64,000 bases of DNA from contig NZ_JAHLNO010000004.1 in the NCBI RefSeq assembly GCF_018916875.1, positions 248,001 through 312,000 of the forward strand, in the 5' to 3' direction. Source of the DNA: Virgibacillus proomii (GTDB lineage: Bacteria; Bacillota; Bacilli; Bacillales; Amphibacillaceae). The position numbers and the translations under genes were made by a program. This document shows, piece after piece, positions 58,779 through 64,000 of this stretch (within the stretch, counting starts at the first letter, position 1; every line of letters starts with the position of its first letter). The notes beneath the pieces were generated by a model. That model worked only from the letters and a program-made list of their open reading frames with translations. It was not told where the DNA came from and did no database searches.

Positions 58779-59813
58779 ATGAATATTGAAGAATTTGATT
58801 TTGATTTACCTGAGGAATTAATTGCACAAACTCCATTAAAGGAACGATCAGCCTCAAGGCTACTCGTATTAAATAAACAAGAAGGTTCCATCGAACATCG
58901 ACATTTTACCGATATTAAAAAATACTTAAAAAAAGGTGATTGTCTTGTATTGAATGATACTCGTGTCCTCCCTGCAAGATTACACGGAGTGAAAGAAGAA
59001 ACCGGTGCACGGATAGAAATTTTGCTATTACATCAAATAGCAGGGGATAATTGGGAAGTCCTCGCTAAACCTGCTAAAAAGGTAAAAGAAGGAACCGTTA
59101 TTAAGTTCGGAGATGGTCGACTGCAAGCAACGTGTATTAAAATAAAGGATCATGGCGGTCGTATCGTTCAATTTGCTTATGATGGGATTTTTTATGAGGT
59201 ACTTGATCAACTAGGTGAAATGCCATTACCTCCTTATATTAAAGAGCAGTTACCTGAAAAAGAACGATATCAAACGGTTTATGCTAAAGAGGAAGGGTCA
59301 GCAGCTGCACCAACTGCAGGACTTCATTTTACAAATAAGCTATTGAATGAACTAAAAGAAATGGGGGTCATCATTACCTTTATTACATTACATGTAGGTT
59401 TAGGTACGTTTCGTCCGGTAAGTGCAGATACGATTGAAGAACATGAGATGCATGCGGAATTTTATCATATGAGTAGTGAAACTGCTTTAACTCTAAACCG
59501 CGTAAAGCAAGATGAGGGCAGGATTATTTCGGTTGGAACGACCTCGACACGAACATTGGAAACAATTGCTCGTGATCAAGATGGAAAATTTGTCGAAGCA
59601 AGTGGATGGACAGATATTTTTATCTACCCTCCATATCAATTTAAAGCAATTGATGGCATAATTACAAACTTCCATCTGCCGAAATCAACATTAATTATGC
59701 TAATTAGTGCATTTGCTGGAAAAGATATGGTCATGAAAGCGTATAAAGAAGCAGTAGAACAGCGATATCGCTTCTTTAGTTTTGGGGATGCCATGATGAT
59801 TTTACCCTCTTAA
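58779..59813 (+). CDS. queA: S-adenosylmethionine:tRNA ribosyltransferase-isomerase
   Basis: The 344-residue enzyme of queuosine synthesis, transferring ribosyl from SAM to preQ1 in t[18 protein letters not shown] at the start, [28 protein letters not shown] and [17 protein letters not shown]. Two ATGs (58776, 58779) follow AAGGAG; the second has better spacing. Forms a unit with ruvAB and tgt. Confidence 0.96.
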   Translation: MNIEEFDFDLPEELIAQTPLKERSASRLLVLNKQEGSIEHRHFTDIKKYLKKGDCLVLNDTRVLPARLHGVKEETGARIEILLLHQIAGDNWEVLAKPAKKVKEGTVIKFGDGRLQATCIKIKDHGGRIVQFAYDGIFYEVLDQLGEMPLPPYIKEQLPEKERYQTVYAKEEGSAAAPTAGLHFTNKLLNELKEMGVIITFITLHVGLGTFRPVSADTIEEHEMHAEFYHMSSETALTLNRVKQDEGRIISVGTTSTRTLETIARDQDGKFVEASGWTDIFIYPPYQFKAIDGIITNFHLPKSTLIMLISAFAGKDMVMKAYKEAVEQRYRFFSFGDAMMILPS

Positions 59814-59863
59814 ATAGAAGTAGCAGAAATAGATGGATAATTTATAGATAAAAGGAAGCGTAG

Positions 59864-61006
<1,143 letters not shown>

Positions 61007-61030
61007 CTTATGGAAGGGAGGAATAGAATT

Positions 61031-61291
61031 ATGGAAATGTTAGCATCATTACTGCCATTAATTTTGATGTTTGTGCTTTTGTATTTCATCCTTATTCGCC
61101 CACAGCAAAAGCGACAAAAGCAAGTAAGACAAATGCAAGCAGACTTGCAAAAAGGAGATGCAGTTATTACGATTGGCGGTTTCCATGGTGTGATTCATGC
61201 TATGGATGAAGATACAGTCGTTATTCAAGCAGGTGATGGATCGAAGCTGACATATGATCGCTCTGCGATTCGTGAAGTTAAACAACAATAA
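61031..61291 (+). CDS. yajC: Preprotein translocase subunit YajC
   Basis: The 86-residue single-TM protein of the Sec accessory complex: LLPLILMFVLLYFILIRPQQKRQKQV then the cytosolic domain (GDAVITIGGFHGVIHAM). ATG 61031 behind GGGAGG; the in-frame ATG at 61010 would place the start before this site. Ends the ruvA-yajC run. Confidence 0.95.
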   Translation: MEMLASLLPLILMFVLLYFILIRPQQKRQKQVRQMQADLQKGDAVITIGGFHGVIHAMDEDTVVIQAGDGSKLTYDRSAIREVKQQ

Positions 61292-61313
61292 AAAGTTTTT
61301 CGCGCTATCGGAG

Positions 61314-61340
61314 TAAGCAATAGACTAAAGTCTGTTGCTT
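61314..61340 (+). terminator. Hairpin after yajC
   Basis: AAGCAA.AGACT / AGTCT.TTGCTT with a two-base loop, flanked by CGCG pairing at 61301 and 61346. A probable first hairpin before the terminator below. Confidence 0.5.
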
Positions 61341-61369
61341 CTACCACGCGAATGGAAAGACGCTACATA

Positions 61370-61411
61370 AAAAAACAACACAGAGAGATTTTCTCCTGTG
61401 TTGTTTTTTGT
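61370..61411 (+). terminator. Terminator of the ruvA-yajC unit
   Basis: AAAAAACAACACAG paired with CTGTGTTGTTTTTT, extended by an inner GAGA/TCTC pair. Nearly palindromic, so it can act in both directions. Confidence 0.9.
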
Positions 61412-61522
61412 CTTGGTAAAAAATTGAAAGAAAGGAACAAATCATAGAAAACCTAGATATGGATTTTATTCTAGGAACCTTTATCTGTTTCCGATGGGGA
61501 TATCTTTTTAAAATACTTCGTC

Positions 61523-61740
61523 GTCTAGCTTAAGCGCTCGAGCGACTAGCAAACTTCGATCTCCTTCCTGCGATAAGTCAACATCGGCTCCTCCAAAGTC
61601 GCCGTGTTTTCTTTATCTCGTCAGGAGTTCTCCAGTTTGTACGTCGCTAACCCGAGCGCTTCTTCTTTTGATGTCTAGCTTAAGCGCTCGAGCGACTAGC
61701 AAACTTCGATCTCCTTCCTGCGATAAGTCAACATCGGCTC
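61523..61740 (+). repeat. 68-bp perfect direct duplication (61523-61590 and 61673-61740)
   Basis: A 68-bp segment starting GTCTAGCTTAAGCGCTCGAG and ending AAGTCAACATCGGCTC occurs twice without mismatch, 150 bp apart. Between them is a C-type module (TCGTCAGGAGTTCTCC..GTACGTCGCTAACCCGAGCG). After the second copy an inverted D-type stretch follows (61748-61810). Confidence 0.9.
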
Positions 61741-61817
61741 GAATCTAAAGGAATACTGACTAAAAGCGGGCTTGCCGCTCAGGCGTCGGCATACCCCTGT
61801 TGCAGGGGCATATTTTC

Positions 61818-61999
61818 TTTATCCCGTATTAAGTGCCATAAATCCTCCCTTCAAGAGTTAAAGAGGAGAATACGGAGAAGGAAAAAAGGGAGAAAACGGC
61901 ACCTAAATGCCCGATTGGTTTAAGAGCCTTTGGGTCATACTCTTACGGTACTAACATTCCGTGTAAAAAAGCGTTCCATGGAATGAAGTTTCCCTTTAT
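61818..61999 (+). repeat. Family A repeat, copy A6
   Basis: TTTATCCCGT start; inner stem CTCCCTT / AAGGGAG different from other copies but pairing; AACGGCACCTAAATGCCCGATTGG; GAGCCTTTGGGTCATACTC; hairpin ATTCCGTG / CATGGAAT (G-T pair); end GAAGTTTCCCTTTAT, then a C module. Confidence 0.85.
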
Positions 62000-62064
62000 G
62001 TCGTCAGAAGACCTCCAGTTTGTGCGTCGCTAGATGAACGTTTTTCGCTTCGTTCTTTTTGGAT

Positions 62065-62451
62065 TTAGTTTTCATTCATTGGCCCACCACTAAGATTAAC
62101 GCCTATTGTACCGCCAAATAAAGCCACTGCAATGTAACCAAGGTGGTGTAAACCTTGTTCCAGTGAAAAACCTTGCTGATACCCTAAGTACTGCACGGAG
62201 AAAATAAATAATGTGAAACCTGCTCCAGTAAGTATGCCAACGATCCACCCTTTCGCTTTTCCCTTAGCTCCTGCTACTAATCCCCCAAGAAATAGAGAGA
62301 TAAGACCAATAACAAAGGTGATCCATGATAAAGCGGGATCACTAAACGTAGTAAACCGAAGCAATAGAGTTAAAACAAAGCTCGCTACCATTATTAAACC
62401 TAATACAACAATCCATCCATATAATAACGCAATCCATTGTCTTTTTTGCAA
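62065..62451 (-). CDS. yrzE: TIGR04086 family membrane protein (YrzE-like)
   Basis: The 128-residue protein has four TM helices (about 8-30, 40-60, 67-88, 97-118) with GGLVAGAKGKAKGWIVGILTG, as in the YrzE/TIGR04086 family. B. subtilis yrzE follows the yajC homologue yrbF. ATG at 62451 on the minus strand; AAAAGGAGG lies 12-20 bases upstream. Function unknown. Confidence 0.82.
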   Translation of the reverse strand: MQKRQWIALLYGWIVVLGLIMVASFVLTLLLRFTTFSDPALSWITFVIGLISLFLGGLVAGAKGKAKGWIVGILTGAGFTLFIFSVQYLGYQQGFSLEQGLHHLGYIAVALFGGTIGVNLSGGPMNEN

Positions 62452-62589
62452 TTCACTGAACCCTCCTTTTAAGATTGTCCGCTTACTCCATTCTATTCAT
62501 TAGGGAAAATAATAGAAGAAAATATTTTCTTTTTTTATATATAGTGAAGTAAGCCATATAAAATTGACTCGCATTAAATTAGGTGGGAA

Positions 62590-63189
62590 ATGGAAATTGT
62601 AATTGCTTCACTAATTTTTATTTGCTGTTATTTTCTATTATGACCGAACGGATAAATCGAGCAGTTATAACATTGACAGGTGAAGTTCTATTTTTAACAG
62701 GTATCTATTCTATTGAGCAATGTTACTTTCGCTATATCGATTGGAAAACGATTGCTTTATTGTTCTCCATGCTGGTATTGGTAGCTATTACAGAAAAACA
62801 GACCTATTCTTTTTTATTGCTATTCGTTTTGCTCAACGGGTAAAAGGAAACCCGATACCCCTATTAATAGGAGCAGGTGTATTATCAGGGGTAGGTTCAG
62901 CTTTATTGGATAATGTAACTACCGTCTTTAATATTCGCTCCAGTAATGCTTAAAATAACAAAGCTGTTAAAGTTGCCTGCTTTTCCTGATTAGATGATTT
63001 ATTTGGATCTAATATGTTGGGCGTTGGCGTTAGATGCTTGCTTAGGAGGAAATGTAACGTTGATTAGAGTTCTGTAAATGTGGTAGTAGCAGACTTGGCA
63101 GAGGTGCAAAACAAAAAATTCCTTTTATTCGTTTTTTGCTTTATGGCCTGCCGCTTGTTATTATTTCTTTAATCATATCTACGCTTTAA
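62590..63189 (+). pseudogene. ArsB/NhaD-type ion transporter, decayed with large internal deletion
   Basis: Start ATG 62590 behind TTAGGTGGGAA gives MEIVIASLIFICCYFLL, then TGA. The next frame gives MTERINRAVITLTGEVLFL...IDWKTIALLFSMLVLVAIT, another frame IRFAQRVKGNPIPLLIGAGVLSGVGSALLDNVTT, typical of the ArsB/NhaD superfamily. After a FAPVMLKITKLLKLPAF scrap, the C-terminal part reads WALALDACLGGNVTLI...NVVVADLAE and, in another frame, KIPFIRFLLYGLPLVIIS, stop at 63187. Several frameshifts, a stop, and loss of much of the centre. Confidence 0.8.
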
Positions 63190-63237
63190 AACTATCCAAG
63201 GTATTTGGTAAAAAATTTCTCCGTCCTTTTGATATGT

Positions 63238-63296
63238 TCCCCTTGAGGTAAACAGATTAAAAAATAAAATTTGTTTTTCCTTAGAAGGAGCTTTTT
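63238..63296 (+). terminator. Possible terminator of the transporter pseudogene
   Basis: An imperfect stem CCCCTTGAGG... / ..CCTTAGAAGGAG followed by CTTTTTA. The layout resembles the hemL terminator. Confidence 0.4.
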
Positions 63297-63760
63297 ATGT
63301 CCAATAAGTTTTACTCAAGTCAGTTTAAGTACAAAGTGTTATTGAATATAGGCTATTGAATAAGAGAATTATGTACAAAATATTGTATTTCGGTTAGGGC
63401 ATAGGAATAATCACCGGCCTGTCTTTAAGACAATAGAACTGGCTACAGACAAATTAAACGAAGATGAGTACCCGCTTATCCAGGTTCCACTACACCTCTT
63501 ATAGCCTTAAACGTAGGATAGATAAATTAATAATGACACACAGTATGTCTTGAGGCAGGAATGCATTGATAATGGAACGATAGAATCCTTTTAAACAAAT
63601 GGGAGACATTTTATGAACTCTATAAAACGATCGATGATGACATAACTTTTTATAATCATGATAGATCCCAAGAAAAATTAAACGGCTTTAGCCCTGTGGA
63701 ATATAGAGCTAAAGCCGTTATTATAACCCCTGTCTACTTGATTGGCGAGGCAGTTCATTT
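63297..63760 (+). mobile_element. IS3-family transposase remnant
   Basis: MSNKFYSSQFKYKVLL at 63297 resembles the start of an IS3 orfA. In several frames the rest matches orfB: ATDKLNEDEYPLI (63450 region), KRRIDKLIMTHSMSRQ-ECIDNGTIESF, ETFYELYKTIDDDITFYNHDRSQEKLNGFSPVEYRAKAV (written here in parts), ending near 63725. CTGTCTACTTGATTGG at 63735 may be the right terminal repeat. Most of orfA and the start of orfB are deleted; it cannot encode an active transposase. Confidence 0.8.
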
Positions 63761-63857
63761 AGTGTGTTAGTTGGCGGCAACTGGTCGATTAAGTTCTAAC
63801 TGCTCGGGACGTTTCGCCTTTTCGATAGGTTCTAGGACTAGACAAGTTATATACCTA

Positions 63858-64000
63858 CTATAGATCCACCCATTTTTGTAAAAAAGGGATTTGTTTAAGT
63901 TCTTCTTTCGTGATAAAACGAAGTAAGAACAGAAATAGAATATAAATAAACACGAGGAGACCTAATAAAATGATAAACAGAATAAGTCCTGCATTTGTTT
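63858..64000 (-). CDS. spoVB: Stage V sporulation protein B, C-terminal end (partial)
   Basis: A leftward frame entering from beyond the window encodes the last 47 residues: a hydrophobic helix (GLILFIILLGLLVFIYILFLFL) then RFITKEELKQIPFLQKW and a stop at 63858. This is typical of the end of SpoVB, a MurJ-like flippase of the MOP superfamily needed for spore cortex synthesis. The position after yrzE matches B. subtilis. Confidence 0.7.
   Translation of the reverse strand, partial: TNAGLILFIILLGLLVFIYILFLFLLRFITKEELKQIPFLQKWVDL

Overview
The window is a chromosome segment of a low-GC, endospore-forming Firmicute of the Bacillaceae, most like the Oceanobacillus/Virgibacillus group. The evidence is the Bacillus-type gene order (ysoA-tig-clpX-lonA-engB-hemAXCDBL-spoVID-ysxE-valS-folC-spoIIB-radC-mreBCD-minCD-spoIVFA-spoIVFB-rplU-prp-rpmA-spo0B-obg-pheA-safA-yebC-ruvAB-queA-tgt-yajC-yrzE-spoVB), strong AGGAGG ribosome binding sites, frequent TTG/GTG starts and many sporulation genes. 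The genus is an inference.

Region 1 (1-7.6 kb) is the integrase-proximal end of a degenerate prophage. It holds the C-terminal part of a tail tape measure protein, a membrane-anchored coiled-coil protein, a gene scrap, two or three leftward small phage genes (a DUF3102-like and a ParB-like protein), a small tyrosine recombinase, and a full-length integrase beside a tRNA-Arg(TCT) gene, the probable attachment site. No tail or lysis genes follow the tape measure gene, so the element looks deleted.

Region 2 (7.6-12.3 kb) has a tRNA-Gly/tRNA-Arg pair with a near-perfect sigma-A promoter, a chemoreceptor gene destroyed by several lesions, an amidase, a DUF2089 gene and a broken small membrane-protein gene, then degenerate repeats.

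Region 3 (12.3-31.4 kb) carries protein quality control (trigger factor, ClpX, Lon, EngB), the complete early heme operon hemAXCDBL making uroporphyrinogen III from glutamyl-tRNA, and spore-coat genes (spoVID, ysxE). Region 4 (31.4-40.5 kb) has a T-box-controlled valS, two tandem ATP-grasp ligases, folC, spoIIB and radC. Region 5 (41-51.8 kb) has cell shape and division (mreBCD, minCD), the pro-sigma-K processing pair spoIVFA/FB, the L21-Prp-L27 ribosomal cluster with spo0B and obg, and pheA. Region 6 (52-64 kb) has safA, nadE, a sporulation lipoprotein, yebC, ruvAB, queA, tgt, yajC and yrzE, then a decayed ArsB/NhaD transporter, an IS3 transposase remnant and the end of spoVB.

Against B. subtilis order as I remember it, lonB, maf, pheB, bofC and yrbG are missing at their expected positions.

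The most unusual content is intergenic. At least two families of short dispersed repeats occur between genes. Family A (about 145-190 bp, six copies plus a truncated one) has stems whose sequences change on both sides between copies, as expected for a structured RNA or single-strand-hairpin element. Family B (about 92 bp, seven copies) ends in a terminator-like hairpin with a T-run. One A and one B copy lie between the valS T-box and valS, and that B copy is the only one whose terminator stem is broken. Other decayed repeats (E with 59-bp units, a C tail and a D module) fill most remaining gaps.
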